Of a stretch of DNA of 40,641 nucleotides, positions 7,971-15,910 are shown in pieces (the stretch's first letter is position 1; the number at the start of each line of letters is the position of its first letter). The stretch is from Deltaproteobacteria bacterium (lineage in GTDB: Bacteria > Desulfobacterota > Binatia > UTPRO1). The notes beneath the pieces were generated by a model that saw only the letters and a list, made by a program, of their open reading frames with translations, did no database searches and had not been told where the DNA came from. The stretch covers positions 1 to 40,641 of the forward strand of contig JADLHM010000119.1 of assembly GCA_020848745.1 (NCBI GenBank), in the 5' to 3' direction. Made by a program: the position numbers and the translations under genes.

Positions 7971-10403
7971 ATGGAGCGCATGAGCGAGCGAAAGATGGCG
8001 ACAGCCGAGACCACTGCTCGACGCGCGCGCGCACGGAAGGGGCAGGGCCTCTCCATTCTCGAGGATATCGGCACCGTCATCAGCCACTCGCAGACGCTGC
8101 AGGAGACCTTCGACAACCTCGTACGCATCGTCGCCGAGCGCATGAGTACGGAGGTCTGTTCGCTCTACCTCTTCGACCCGAAGGAAGAGTTGCTGACGCT
8201 CTGGGCGACGACGGGTCTCGAGCGCGCGGCGGTCGGCAAGGTGACGATGAAGGTGAGCGAAGGTCTCACCGGCCTCGTCATCGAGAAAGGCGAGCCGGTG
8301 ATGGTCGTCGATGCGCTCGCGCACGCCCGCTACAAATATTTCCCGGAAACGGGCGAGGAGCGCTATCACTCGTTCCTCGGCGTGCCGATCTCGGAGAAGC
8401 GGACCGCCCTCGGCGTGCTCGTCGTGCAGACGCTCCGCCGCCGCCGCTTCACGCCGAACGAGCTTCGGCTGCTGCGCGCGATCGCCGCCCAGGCGGGCGG
8501 CATCATCGTGCAGGCGCGGCTCATGGAGTCGCTCGAGAGCAAGGAGAAGGAGCGGCAGGAGTACCGCTCGCGGATGGTCGACGCGATCCGCCGCCTGCAC
8601 GCCTACGAGACCACCGACGAGCGGCCGGCGAAGGGCGCGAAGCGGCGTGCTGGTCAGCACCGGCTGACCGGCCTCGGGGCGTCGCCGGGTTTCGGGCGCG
8701 GGCACGCGCACCTCCTCCATCCCGAGGTGTCGCTCGATCACGTGGAGGAGCGTCACGTCGGTGATCCGGAAGGCGAGCGTACGCGCCTCCTGCACGCGGT
8801 CGAGCGTTCGGTCGAGGAGATGGTGCATCTCAAGGAGAAGATGCACACCGTCGCGCCCGAGATCGACGGCGCGATCTTCGACGCGCAGCGCATGATGCTC
8901 GAGGATGCGACGTTCCTCGGCAAGATCACGAGCCGCCTCGACGACGGTCTCGCGGCCGAGAGCGCGCTCAGGCAGGTGGTCGACGAGTACGTCGCCGCGT
9001 TCCTCGCGGTCACCGACGGCTATCTGCGCGAGCGCGCCGCCGACGTGCGCGACATCGGCCAGCGCCTCCTGCGCAACCTCCTCGGTCACGAGGAGCGCGA
9101 GCGCGGCTTCGCGGGCGACGTCGTGCTCGTCGCGCACGAGCTCACGCTCACCGATCTCACCCTCATGGAGCACGACCGCCTGAAGGGCATCGTGCTCGCG
9201 ACGGGCGGCGTGACGTCCCACGCGTCGATCCTGGCCAAGTCGTTCGAGATCCCGACCGTCGTCGGCGTCGGCCACGTCGCCGACGTGCTGCACGAGGGCG
9301 ACGAGATGATCGTCGACGGCAACTCGGGCGTGGTCTACGTGAACCCGGGCGTCGACGTGAGCCGCGAGTACCAGCGGCTCGACAAGGAGTACCGCGCCTT
9401 CAACCTGCAGCTCGAGGCGATCCGCGATCTTCCGGCCGAGACGACCGACGGCCACCGCGTGAACCTCTACGCCAACATCGGCCTGATCGGCGACTTGAAC
9501 TTCGCGCGCGATCACGGCGCCGAGGGCGTCGGCCTCTATCGCACCGAGGTGCCGTTCCTCTCGTACAAGGACTTTCCTGGCGAGGAGGAGCAGCTCGCGC
9601 TCTATCGCAAAGTGATCGACCGCATGCCCGGGCGGCCGATCACCATCCGCACGCTCGATCTCGGCGCCGACAAGTACGCGAGCTATCTCACGACGCAGCA
9701 GGAGGAAAATCCATTCCTCGGGTGGCGGTCGATCCGCATCTCGCTCGAGATGCCGGCCATCTTCAAGGCGCAGCTCCGCGCCATCCTGCGCGCCGGCGTG
9801 CACGGCAGCGTGCGGATGATGTTCCCGATGATCTCGAGCGTCGAGGAGATCCGGCGCGTGAAGGAGCTCCTCGTGGAGGCGTGTCAGGAGCTCGACGAGG
9901 CCGGACTGCCGTACGATCGCGCGATGCCGATCGGCATCATGATCGAGGTGCCCGCCGCCGTGTGGCTCGCTCCGCGGCTCATCGAGGAGGTCGATTTCTT
10001 CAGCATCGGCACCAACGATCTCATCCAGTACCTGCTCGCCGTCGACCGCAACAACTCGAAAGTGGCGCCGCTCTACGAACCGTTGCATCCCGCCGTGCTC
10101 GGCGCGATCGGCGAGGTCGCGCAGGCGGCGAAGGACGCGGGCAAGCTCGTCGGCATGTGCGGCGAAATGGCGTCCGATCCCCTCGCGACGCTGCCCCTCC
10201 TCGGGATGGGGCTCGACGACCTCAGCATGGGCCCGTTCTTCGTGCCGGTCATCAAGCGCTTCATCCGCTCCGTGCCGTACTCGCTCGCGGAGGAGGTCGC
10301 GCGCGACGTACGGACGCTCAGTACGGCGAAGGAGATCAAGGGCTACCTGTTCTCGCGCTTGAAGGAGCTCGGCGTGATCGAGCTCATGGACATCTATCAT
10401 TGA
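7971..10403 (+). CDS. ptsP: GAF-domain phosphoenolpyruvate-protein phosphotransferase (enzyme I of the nitrogen PTS type)
   Basis: An 810-residue cytosolic enzyme that takes phosphate from PEP and passes it to an HPr-like carrier. An N-terminal GAF sensor domain (about 28-185, starting ILEDIGTVISHSQTLQ) precedes the enzyme I part. That part has an HPr-binding helical region (about 230-400), the phosphohistidine H417 in ATGGVTSHASILAKS, and a TIM barrel with GLYRTEVPFL, NPFLGWRSIR, IGTNDLIQYL and the catalytic Cys near 730 in GMCGEMASDP. This GAF-EI layout defines PtsP, where glutamine or other ligands of the GAF domain tune flux. No HPr or EIIA gene is in the window. A second in-frame ATG lies 9 nt downstream at 7980 and could be the true start. 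Confidence 0.95.
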   Translation: MERMSERKMATAETTARRARARKGQGLSILEDIGTVISHSQTLQETFDNLVRIVAERMSTEVCSLYLFDPKEELLTLWATTGLERAAVGKVTMKVSEGLTGLVIEKGEPVMVVDALAHARYKYFPETGEERYHSFLGVPISEKRTALGVLVVQTLRRRRFTPNELRLLRAIAAQAGGIIVQARLMESLESKEKERQEYRSRMVDAIRRLHAYETTDERPAKGAKRRAGQHRLTGLGASPGFGRGHAHLLHPEVSLDHVEERHVGDPEGERTRLLHAVERSVEEMVHLKEKMHTVAPEIDGAIFDAQRMMLEDATFLGKITSRLDDGLAAESALRQVVDEYVAAFLAVTDGYLRERAADVRDIGQRLLRNLLGHEERERGFAGDVVLVAHELTLTDLTLMEHDRLKGIVLATGGVTSHASILAKSFEIPTVVGVGHVADVLHEGDEMIVDGNSGVVYVNPGVDVSREYQRLDKEYRAFNLQLEAIRDLPAETTDGHRVNLYANIGLIGDLNFARDHGAEGVGLYRTEVPFLSYKDFPGEEEQLALYRKVIDRMPGRPITIRTLDLGADKYASYLTTQQEENPFLGWRSIRISLEMPAIFKAQLRAILRAGVHGSVRMMFPMISSVEEIRRVKELLVEACQELDEAGLPYDRAMPIGIMIEVPAAVWLAPRLIEEVDFFSIGTNDLIQYLLAVDRNNSKVAPLYEPLHPAVLGAIGEVAQAAKDAGKLVGMCGEMASDPLATLPLLGMGLDDLSMGPFFVPVIKRFIRSVPYSLAEEVARDVRTLSTAKEIKGYLFSRLKELGVIELMDIYH

Positions 10404-10445
10404 GGAAGGGGGACGCCTGGTCGCCGCGCATGGCGCCGATGTCGA

Positions 10446-10472
10446 TTGACAAGGTTTTGAGCCGTCGATAAG
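10446..10472 (+). promoter_or_regulatory. Possible promoter for the acidic microprotein gene
   Basis: A consensus TTGACA (10446-10451) is followed after 15 bp by GATAAG (10467-10472), which matches four of six -10 positions. Transcription would start near 10479, about 12 nt before the AAGGAGG ribosome site. The spacer is shorter than the 17-bp optimum, so the -10 assignment is tentative. Confidence 0.45.
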
Positions 10473-10502
10473 CGACCTTGCCCGCTGCAAAAGGAGGGGC
10501 TC

Positions 10503-10622
10503 ATGTGGCTGCGCGAGGAAGACGAGGATTGGGACGACGACGACGATCTCGACGACGATGACGACGATTTCGACGACGACGAGGAGGAGGACGACGACGA
10601 GGAGTGGAACGCCGACGAGTGA
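10503..10622 (+). CDS. 39-residue extremely acidic microprotein
   Basis: The frame reads MWLREEDEDW followed by runs of Asp and Glu and ends EEWNADE. Of 39 residues, 29 are Asp or Glu and only one (R4) is basic. Three Trp, one Leu pair and one Phe are spaced among the acids. It is preceded by a near-perfect AAGGAGG (10491-10497) 5 nt before the ATG and by a TTGACA-containing promoter candidate, which argues for real translation. Codons mix GAC/GAT and GAG/GAA, so it is not a simple DNA microsatellite. No family is recognised. Possible roles, all guesses, include a DNA-mimic, metal or cation binder, or chaperone-like polyanion. It sits alone between ptsP and an acetyltransferase gene. Confidence 0.65.
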   Translation: MWLREEDEDWDDDDDLDDDDDDFDDDEEEDDDEEWNADE

Positions 10623-10661
10623 TCGTCGGCGTCGGGGCTGAGCGGCGGACCCGAGGGAGCA

Positions 10662-11252
10662 ATGGGGACGAGTCGCGCGTGGGACGCCCCGGTCTTTCCC
10701 TTCGAACGGGTCGACCTGCGTGACCGGGAGCTGTGGCTGCGTCCGCTGCTGGCGGCGGATGCGTTCACGCTCTTTCGATTGATCGACGCCGAGCGCGTGC
10801 GGCTCGGCCAGTGGCTTCCCTGGGTCGAAGAGACCCGCACGGAGCGCGATAGCGCGCGCTTCATCGCCGACGCCACCGAGGAGCGGCGGCGGCGGCGGAG
10901 CCTGGTGTTGGCGATGTGCGTCGAGGGCGCGATCGTGGGGACGATCGGCCTCCACTACGTCGAGTGGTTCGATCGCTCGGCGGAACTCGGGTACTGGATC
11001 ACGTCGGCGGCCGAGGGCCGCGGCATCGTGACGCGCGCGGCGCGGGCGCTCCTGACGTTCGCGTTCGGGACGGTGGGATTGCATCGCATCGTCGTGCGGT
11101 GCGCCGTCGGCAATGAGCGCAGCGCGCGGGTGGCGGAGCGGCTCGGGATGCGGCGGGAAGGGTTGTTGCGCGAGGCGCACTACGTGGGCGGGAGGTTTCT
11201 CGATCAGCACCTGTACGCTCTGCTTCGCCACGAGCACGCCGCCGACCGCTGA
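10662..11252 (+). CDS. GNAT-family N-acetyltransferase, RimJ/RimL type
   Basis: A 196-residue acetyltransferase similar to RimL/RimJ enzymes that use acetyl-CoA to modify protein N-termini or small amines. It shows the LRPL...DA strand-helix start (about 27-40), GTIGLHYV and ELGYWIT (about 93-111), the acetyl-CoA pyrophosphate loop AEGRGIVTRA (about 113-122), and the terminal NERSARVAERLGMRREGLLRE block that is typical of the RimL group. The substrate cannot be assigned. Its stop codon lies inside the left arm of the inverted-repeat element that begins at 11244, which may act as its transcript end. Confidence 0.87.
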   Translation: MGTSRAWDAPVFPFERVDLRDRELWLRPLLAADAFTLFRLIDAERVRLGQWLPWVEETRTERDSARFIADATEERRRRRSLVLAMCVEGAIVGTIGLHYVEWFDRSAELGYWITSAAEGRGIVTRAARALLTFAFGTVGLHRIVVRCAVGNERSARVAERLGMRREGLLREAHYVGGRFLDQHLYALLRHEHAADR

Positions 11253-11360
11253 AACGGGCCCATCCGCGGCGTTGCTCGGTCGTTCGCTTGTGCGGCATAG
11301 CTCCGCTATGCCTCCGCGCTCACTTCCTCGCGCCTTGCGGCTGGACCCGTTTGAGCGGTC
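11244..11360. repeat. 117-bp concentric inverted-repeat element
   Basis: Outer arms 11244-11267 and 11337-11360 are inverted copies, matching at 21 of 24 positions. In the centre lies a perfect hairpin, GGCATAGC (11294-11301), loop TCC, GCTATGCC (11305-11312). The inner and outer centres nearly coincide (about 11303 and 11302), so the whole unit is one symmetric structure able to form a long stem or cruciform. The left arm includes the GNAT stop codon. It resembles REP/BIME-like intergenic repeats or a non-autonomous mobile repeat. Only one copy is seen in this window, so its repetitive nature is unproven. It may serve as a strong transcript terminator or stabiliser. Confidence 0.6.
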
Positions 11361-11452
11361 GGCTCTGGTCGCCGTCGTTGGTGGTTGGCGCGTGGTGGGC
11401 GGGCTCGCTTCGCTCGTCGCCATCCTTGAGTTCTGTTTTTCGGAGGTTCGCG

Positions 11453-12196
11453 ATGGACTTGCAGCTTGCTGACAAGGTCGTGGTCATCACTGGCGGTGCT
11501 TCAGGTATCGGGCTTGTGACGGCGCGGATGTTTGCGGCGGAGGGTGCGCGGCTCGTGCTTGGAGACGTCAACGAGGGGGCGGTGGCAGCGGTCGCTGCGG
11601 AGCTGGAGGCCGTGGGGCAGCGGGTCGACGTGCGGGAATATCCGCAGTGCGTGGCGTTGATCGAGCGAGCGGTAGCGGTGCATGGGCGCGTCGACGTGCT
11701 CGTGAACAGCGCGGGGGTGGGGGGGATTCCGCGGCTCTTCCTGGAGTCGGATCCCGATGACGGGGATTGGGACGCGATGCTCGACGTCAATCTGCGCGGC
11801 ACCATGCATTGCTGCCGGGCGGTCGCGGAACGGATGACGGCGCAGCGCGCGGGGCGGATCGTGAACCTCGCGTCGGAGGCGGGAAAGCTGAACGAGAAGC
11901 GCATCGTCGTGTACGGCGCGACGAAGGGGGGAGTGATCGCGTTCACCAAGGGGCTTGCGATCGAGCTCGGGCGCTTCGGGATCACGGTGAACGCGGTCTG
12001 CCCGGGCGTGACCCGGACGCCGATGACCTCGTACATCACCGACGAGATGGAGCGGGAGTGGTCGCGCTACTACCCGCTCGGCCGCCTCGGGCGTCCCGAG
12101 GACATCGCGCCGATGATCGCGTTCCTCGCCTCGTCGCAGGCGTCGTGGATCACCGGCCAGGCGATCAGCGTGAACGGGGGCTTCGGGCGCTCCTGA
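11453..12196 (+). CDS. Short-chain dehydrogenase/reductase (SDR)
   Basis: A 247-residue classical SDR using NAD(P)(H). The Rossmann motif TGGASGIG spans 13-20. D38 at the end of strand 2 (VLGDVN) suggests NAD preference. NSAG (85-88), N113, and the catalytic S141, Y154 and K158 (YGATK) follow. The PG motif (CPGVTRTPM) and C-terminal GQAISVNGGF are typical of the glucose-1-dehydrogenase/FabG-like subfamily. The ATG at 11453 is chosen because GGAGG lies 6 nt upstream and the fold starts there, although the frame stays open upstream through the repeat element. Its substrate is unknown. It is transcribed apart from the acyl-CoA operons. Confidence 0.88.
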   Translation: MDLQLADKVVVITGGASGIGLVTARMFAAEGARLVLGDVNEGAVAAVAAELEAVGQRVDVREYPQCVALIERAVAVHGRVDVLVNSAGVGGIPRLFLESDPDDGDWDAMLDVNLRGTMHCCRAVAERMTAQRAGRIVNLASEAGKLNEKRIVVYGATKGGVIAFTKGLAIELGRFGITVNAVCPGVTRTPMTSYITDEMEREWSRYYPLGRLGRPEDIAPMIAFLASSQASWITGQAISVNGGFGRS

Positions 12197-12261
12197 CGCG
12201 CGCGCCGGCCGTTGCGGGCGCGCGCCATCCGGGATACCCGAGCCGCACACGGAGGAGCACG

Positions 12262-12951
12262 ATGGGTCGACGAGCAGGAGCGCGGGTGTGGCCGACGGCG
12301 ATCGCGAGCGTCATCATGGGGGCGGCGCTCGCCGGCTGCGCGGCGGGGCAGGCGGGGAAGGCCCGGCCGTCGGGGTTCCTCGGCGACTATGCGCAGCTCC
12401 GCGAGGGCGGCGAGGGACAGGCGCTCCTCGTGTACGTCGATCCGAGCGTGCGGTTCTCGACGTACCGCAAGATGATCATCGACCCGGTGACCATCTGGCG
12501 TGACGCCGGGACCAAGGACATCCCGCCCGACGAGGCGCAGGATCTGATCGACGACCTCGACGACGTGCTGCGCATGACGCTCGACGACGACTATCAACTC
12601 GTGAAGGAGCCGGGGCCCGACGTGCTGCGCCTGCGGGTCGCGATCACCGAGGCCGAGGGCTCGTGGCGGGTGGTCGACGGCCGCCTCGGCGACGAGCTCG
12701 ACGAGGATCTCCGGGCCGTCAAGACGAAGGAGCCGTCGGACGCCACCAAGAGCTTCGTCGGCAAGGCCGGCGTCGAAGCCGAGATCCTCGACTCGACGAG
12801 CGGGAAGCGCCTCGCGGCCGCGATCGATCGGCGGGTCGGCGCGCGCACGCTCAAGCCCGAGAAGAACGCGTGGTCCGACGTCGAGCGCGCCTTTCGCTAC
12901 TGGGCGGACCGGCTGCGGGACCGGCTCGGCGAGCTCCGCAAGCGCTCCTGA
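12262..12951 (+). CDS. DUF3313-like outer-envelope lipoprotein
   Basis: A 229-residue secreted protein with a lipoprotein signal: basic start, hydrophobic stretch and lipobox LAGC with the lipidated Cys at 26. The mature part begins with SGFLGDYAQLREG and contains the YRKMIIDPVTIW block, which resembles DUF3313 (PF11769) lipoproteins of unknown function in Gram-negative bacteria. The mature chain is rich in Asp, Glu, Arg and Lys. GGAGG lies 6 nt before the ATG. No partner gene is adjacent. The residue after the Cys is Ala, which does not indicate inner-membrane retention, so outer-membrane sorting is likely. Confidence 0.78.
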   Translation: MGRRAGARVWPTAIASVIMGAALAGCAAGQAGKARPSGFLGDYAQLREGGEGQALLVYVDPSVRFSTYRKMIIDPVTIWRDAGTKDIPPDEAQDLIDDLDDVLRMTLDDDYQLVKEPGPDVLRLRVAITEAEGSWRVVDGRLGDELDEDLRAVKTKEPSDATKSFVGKAGVEAEILDSTSGKRLAAAIDRRVGARTLKPEKNAWSDVERAFRYWADRLRDRLGELRKRS

Positions 12952-12982
12952 GTCGCCCCCGGACCGCCCGCTCGCGGCCGAG

Positions 12983-12997
12983 CATCCGGTGCGGATG
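12983..12997. terminator. Possible hairpin between converging genes
   Basis: CATCCG (12983-12988), loop GTG, CGGATG (12992-12997) is a perfect 6-bp hairpin in the 83-bp gap where the lipoprotein gene and the minus-strand acyl-CoA dehydrogenase gene converge. There is no T-run on either side, so termination is only suggested by position. Confidence 0.3.
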
Positions 12998-13034
12998 GGC
13001 CTCGCGACGCGCCCGGAAGGATCTTGCCGTCGCC

Positions 13035-14183
13035 CTAGAGTCCGAGCTCGCGCGCGATCATCTCGCGCTGTAGCTCGCTCGATCCCTCGCCGAGCTCGAA
13101 GACCTTGCAGTCGCGGTAGAAGCGGCTGACCGGCGACTCGGACATGAAGCCGCTGGCGCCGTGGTAGTGCAGCGCCCGCTCCACGATGCGCGTGCAGGCC
13201 TCGGTGGCGTAGAGCTTGGCCATGGAGGCCTCGCGGCCGTGGGGAAGTCCCCGATCGGCGGCGATCGCGGCGCGGTGGCACAGCAGGCGCGACGCTTCGA
13301 CCTGCACCGCCATGTCGGCGATGCCGAAGCGCACCGCCTGGAACGATCCGATCGGGTGGCCGAACTGCGTGCGCGCCCGCGCATGGCCGAGCGTGGCGTC
13401 GAGCGCCGCCCGCGCCAGCCCGACCGCGAAGGCCGCCGAGGCGATCCTCCCGAGCGTGAGCGTGTGGAGCGCGTCGAGAAAGCCGTGATGCTCTCGACCG
13501 ATCCGGTTGCCGGCGGGAACGCGGCAATCCTCGAAGACGAGCTCCGCCATCTCGGAGGCCCGCACGCCGAGCTTCGAGAGCGAGGCGGCCACGCGGAATC
13601 CCGGCCGGTCGCGCTCGACGAGGAAAAGCGAGAGTCCCTTGAGCCGCCGCTCGGGAGCCGTCGACGCGACCACGATCAGGAAATCCGCGATGGGTCCGTT
13701 GGTGATGAAGAGCTTCGCGCCGTTGATCACATAGGAGTCGCCGTCGGCGACGGCTCGAGTCGCGACCGAGCCCGCGTCGGACCCGGCGCCCGCCTCCGCG
13801 AAGGCCCATCCACCGATCCGTTCGCCCTGGAGCGCCGGGGGGAGCCAGTGCCGTCCGAGGTCCGCGGAGCCGAAACGTTCGAGCGCCGCGCAGGCCAGCG
13901 CCATGTGGACGTAGATGCCGAGCGCGATACCCGCCGATCCGTAGGCGAGCTCTTCGCAGAGGATCGCGTAGTCGAGGTTCGTCCCGCCCGATCCGCCGAC
14001 CTCCTCGGGAAAGCGCAGCCCGAGATAGCCGAGCGCGCCGAGTTGGGGGAAGATCTCTCTCGGGAAGCGCTCCTTCGCGTCGCAGGCGGCCGCGATGGGG
14101 ACGATCTCGTTCGCGACGAACTCCCGCAGTGCCCGCTGGAGCTCGCGCTGCTCGTCGCTGAGATAGAAATCGGGTTCGGCCAT
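13035..14183 (-). CDS. Acyl-CoA dehydrogenase
   Basis: A 382-residue FAD-dependent dehydrogenase that introduces a 2,3-double bond into an acyl-CoA and passes electrons to ETF. The N-terminal helical domain (from YLSDEQRELQRALREF), the middle beta domain with AEAGAGSDAGS and KLFITNGP, and the C-terminal helical domain are complete. The canonical catalytic base is kept: LGEGSSELQR aligns with the YEGTxEIQR motif, with Glu in the proper place. It is the last gene of a three-gene leftward operon, 1 nt after the crotonase stop. It differs from its paralogues on the other side of TetR, so each may act on a different chain or position. Confidence 0.93.
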   Translation of the reverse strand: MAEPDFYLSDEQRELQRALREFVANEIVPIAAACDAKERFPREIFPQLGALGYLGLRFPEEVGGSGGTNLDYAILCEELAYGSAGIALGIYVHMALACAALERFGSADLGRHWLPPALQGERIGGWAFAEAGAGSDAGSVATRAVADGDSYVINGAKLFITNGPIADFLIVVASTAPERRLKGLSLFLVERDRPGFRVAASLSKLGVRASEMAELVFEDCRVPAGNRIGREHHGFLDALHTLTLGRIASAAFAVGLARAALDATLGHARARTQFGHPIGSFQAVRFGIADMAVQVEASRLLCHRAAIAADRGLPHGREASMAKLYATEACTRIVERALHYHGASGFMSESPVSRFYRDCKVFELGEGSSELQREMIARELGL

Positions 14184-14184
14184 C

Positions 14185-14964
14185 TCAGCGGCCTCGGAAA
14201 ACCGGCGCGCGCTTCTCGTCGAAGAACGCCCGCACCCCTTCGCGATGGTCCTCGGTCTGGATGCAGTTCGTCTGGGCGAAGATCTCGTAGTCGAACTCCG
14301 CGTCCCGGGTGAGGTCGAGCGAGCGGCGGATGGCGCGCTTCGTGAAGGCCAGGGCGATGGGCGGCCCGTTGCGCAGCCGCTCGGCGAAGGATCGGACTTC
14401 GTCGTCGAGCGTCTGCGCCGGGACCACGCGATGCACGAGGCCGAGGGCGAGCGCTTCGTCGGCGTGAACGAGCCTTCCGGTCATCATGAGCTCGGTCGCG
14501 GCGCCGAGCGGGATGAGCCGCGGCAGGTAGTAGCCGGCCGCCATGTCGCAGCCCGCGAGCCCGATCCGCACGAAGGGCGCGCCCATGCGGATCCCCTCTC
14601 GCGCGATGCGGAAGTCGCAGGCAATGGCGAGGCCGAGGCCTCCGCCGACGGCGTCGCCCTGGAGCCGCGCGATGACGGGGATGTCGAGGTCGGCGATCCG
14701 GCGAACGGGGTCGAGGTACCGGTCCACGATGGGCGCCCATTCGCTCGGCGGGCGCTCGACCATCTCGGCGCGGTCGGCGCCGGCGCAAAACGCCGGCCCT
14801 TCCGCGGTGAGGATCAAGACCCGATCGTCGCGGGTACGGACCTCGTCCAACGCCTCGATCAAGGCATTCAACATTTCGGAGCCGAGGGCGTTCAGCTGTT
14901 TCGGTCGGGCGAGGGTGATGGTCGCGATGCCATCGTGGCTCTCCAGTCGAAGCGGCGCGCTCAT
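14185..14964 (-). CDS. Enoyl-CoA hydratase/isomerase-family (crotonase fold) protein lacking both catalytic Glu
   Basis: A 259-residue crotonase-fold protein acting on a CoA thioester. The start (ATITLARPKQLNAL), FCAGAD oxyanion loop and LQGDAVGGGLGLAIACDFRI oxyanion helix are clear. The two glutamates that hydrate enoyl-CoA are absent: the first site is Gly (GGGLGL instead of GGCEL) and the second falls in APFVRIGLAGCDM without Glu. The Asp in GLAGCD may serve instead, as the crotonase superfamily also includes hydrolases, isomerases, dehalogenases and lyases. The reaction is therefore open. It lies between the amidohydrolase (3-nt gap) and acyl-CoA dehydrogenase (1-nt gap). Confidence 0.88.
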   Translation of the reverse strand: MSAPLRLESHDGIATITLARPKQLNALGSEMLNALIEALDEVRTRDDRVLILTAEGPAFCAGADRAEMVERPPSEWAPIVDRYLDPVRRIADLDIPVIARLQGDAVGGGLGLAIACDFRIAREGIRMGAPFVRIGLAGCDMAAGYYLPRLIPLGAATELMMTGRLVHADEALALGLVHRVVPAQTLDDEVRSFAERLRNGPPIALAFTKRAIRRSLDLTRDAEFDYEIFAQTNCIQTEDHREGVRAFFDEKRAPVFRGR

Positions 14965-14967
14965 CGT

Positions 14968-15822
14968 TCAGCCCTCGAGGCCGAAGGCGCGGATCGCGTT
15001 GTCGCGCACGATCTTGCGGTAGGCGCTGTCCGAGACGCCGAGCTCGCGGAGCTCCGTGAGCGTGCGGTCGAAGGTGAGCAGCGGATAGTCGGTCGCCCAC
15101 AGCACCTTGTCCTGGCCGTAACCGTTCGCGAACTTGACGAACGACTCGGGCCAGTGTTTCGGCGTCCGCGCGCTCGTCTCGACGTAAACGTTCGGATGCT
15201 TCCACGCCAGCACCATCATCTCCTCGTGCCAGGGCTGCCCCAAGTGACACCCGAGAATCACGAGCTCGGGGAACGCGAGGGCGACCTCGTCGAGATAGAT
15301 GGGCCGACCGGCCTCCGAGGGGAGCAGCGGACCGGTGTGGCCCACCTGGATCGCGACGGGAAGCCCGAGCTCGACGCACTTGGCGTACACCGGCCAATAC
15401 ATCTTCTGGTTCGGCGGCGAGCCGACCGTGCCGTCGCCGTAGGCATAGGGCTCGAGACGGAGGCCGCGGAGCCCGAGCTGCTTCGCCAATCGCTCGATCT
15501 GGCGCACGACGTCCATGGGCTTGCCGCGCGGATCGACCGTGCCGACGCCGGTGAAGCGGTCGGGGTGCTTGGCGCAGCACTCGGCCACTTCCTCGTTCGT
15601 GATGATCTCGACGTTGCCGTAGCCGAACGCCGAGAGCATCAGCCGCTCGACACCGGCCGCGTCCATCTGGTCGATGAGCTGCGAGACGGTCACGCCCCGC
15701 TCGAAGAGCTCGAGGGTGCCGTAGCGCTTGAAGATGTGGATGAACTCGGCAGGCCACCGATCGAGGGTTCCCGGCCGAACGAGGGTAGCCCAGGCGTCGA
15801 TCGCTCCGACGGTCTTGCTCAT
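14968..15822 (-). CDS. Amidohydrolase-2 family metal-dependent hydrolase or decarboxylase
   Basis: A 284-residue TIM-barrel protein of the PF04909 group (ACMSD, resorcylate decarboxylase and lactone hydrolase relatives). Later metal-site motifs are visible: VGHTG, GCHLGQPWHEE and the WATDYPLL Asp. At strand 1, where the family usually has HxH, it reads DAW (residues 9-11), so metal binding may differ. This is a recurrent subgroup near acyl-CoA catabolic genes, and the reaction is unknown. The ATG at 15822 is preferred over an upstream in-frame start because it has AAGGAG 7 nt upstream and homology begins there. It is the first gene of the leftward arm, divergent from TetR. Confidence 0.85.
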   Translation of the reverse strand: MSKTVGAIDAWATLVRPGTLDRWPAEFIHIFKRYGTLELFERGVTVSQLIDQMDAAGVERLMLSAFGYGNVEIITNEEVAECCAKHPDRFTGVGTVDPRGKPMDVVRQIERLAKQLGLRGLRLEPYAYGDGTVGSPPNQKMYWPVYAKCVELGLPVAIQVGHTGPLLPSEAGRPIYLDEVALAFPELVILGCHLGQPWHEEMMVLAWKHPNVYVETSARTPKHWPESFVKFANGYGQDKVLWATDYPLLTFDRTLTELRELGVSDSAYRKIVRDNAIRAFGLEG

Positions 15823-15870
15823 GACAGTCTCCTTTCCGGTGGGACATGGGTCCCGGCTCGTCGTGGCAGT

Positions 15871-15910
15871 CGCATAACAAGTTGACAAAAGATCGTCAAC
15901 TGTTAAGTTG
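15871..15910. promoter_or_regulatory. Divergent promoter and TetR operator between amidohydrolase and TetR genes
   Basis: AGTTGAC (15880-15886) and GTCAACT (15895-15901) form a 7-bp inverted repeat with an 8-bp spacer, and a third half-site AGTTG follows at 15906-15910. A minus-strand promoter is visible: TTGACG (15899-15894), 17-bp spacer, TATGCG (15876-15871) with an extended TGT before it. On the plus strand TTGACA (15882-15887) is followed after 16 bp by TAAGTT (15904-15909), a weak -10 that would start transcription near the TetR ATG. Overlap of the half-sites with both -35 boxes suits autorepression and control of both arms. Confidence 0.6.

Noticed and set aside
10503-10622. Reading the GAC/GAG-rich stretch as a simple DNA microsatellite
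   Set aside because: Codons vary (GAC, GAT, GAG, GAA) and aromatic residues interrupt the run in frame, with a strong ribosome site upstream, so a coding explanation is preferred.
7860-11423. A 1187-codon minus-strand open frame opposite ptsP and the acetyltransferase gene
   Set aside because: No domain is recognisable, composition is His/Asp/Arg/Leu-rich antisense, and ptsP on the other strand has all catalytic motifs.
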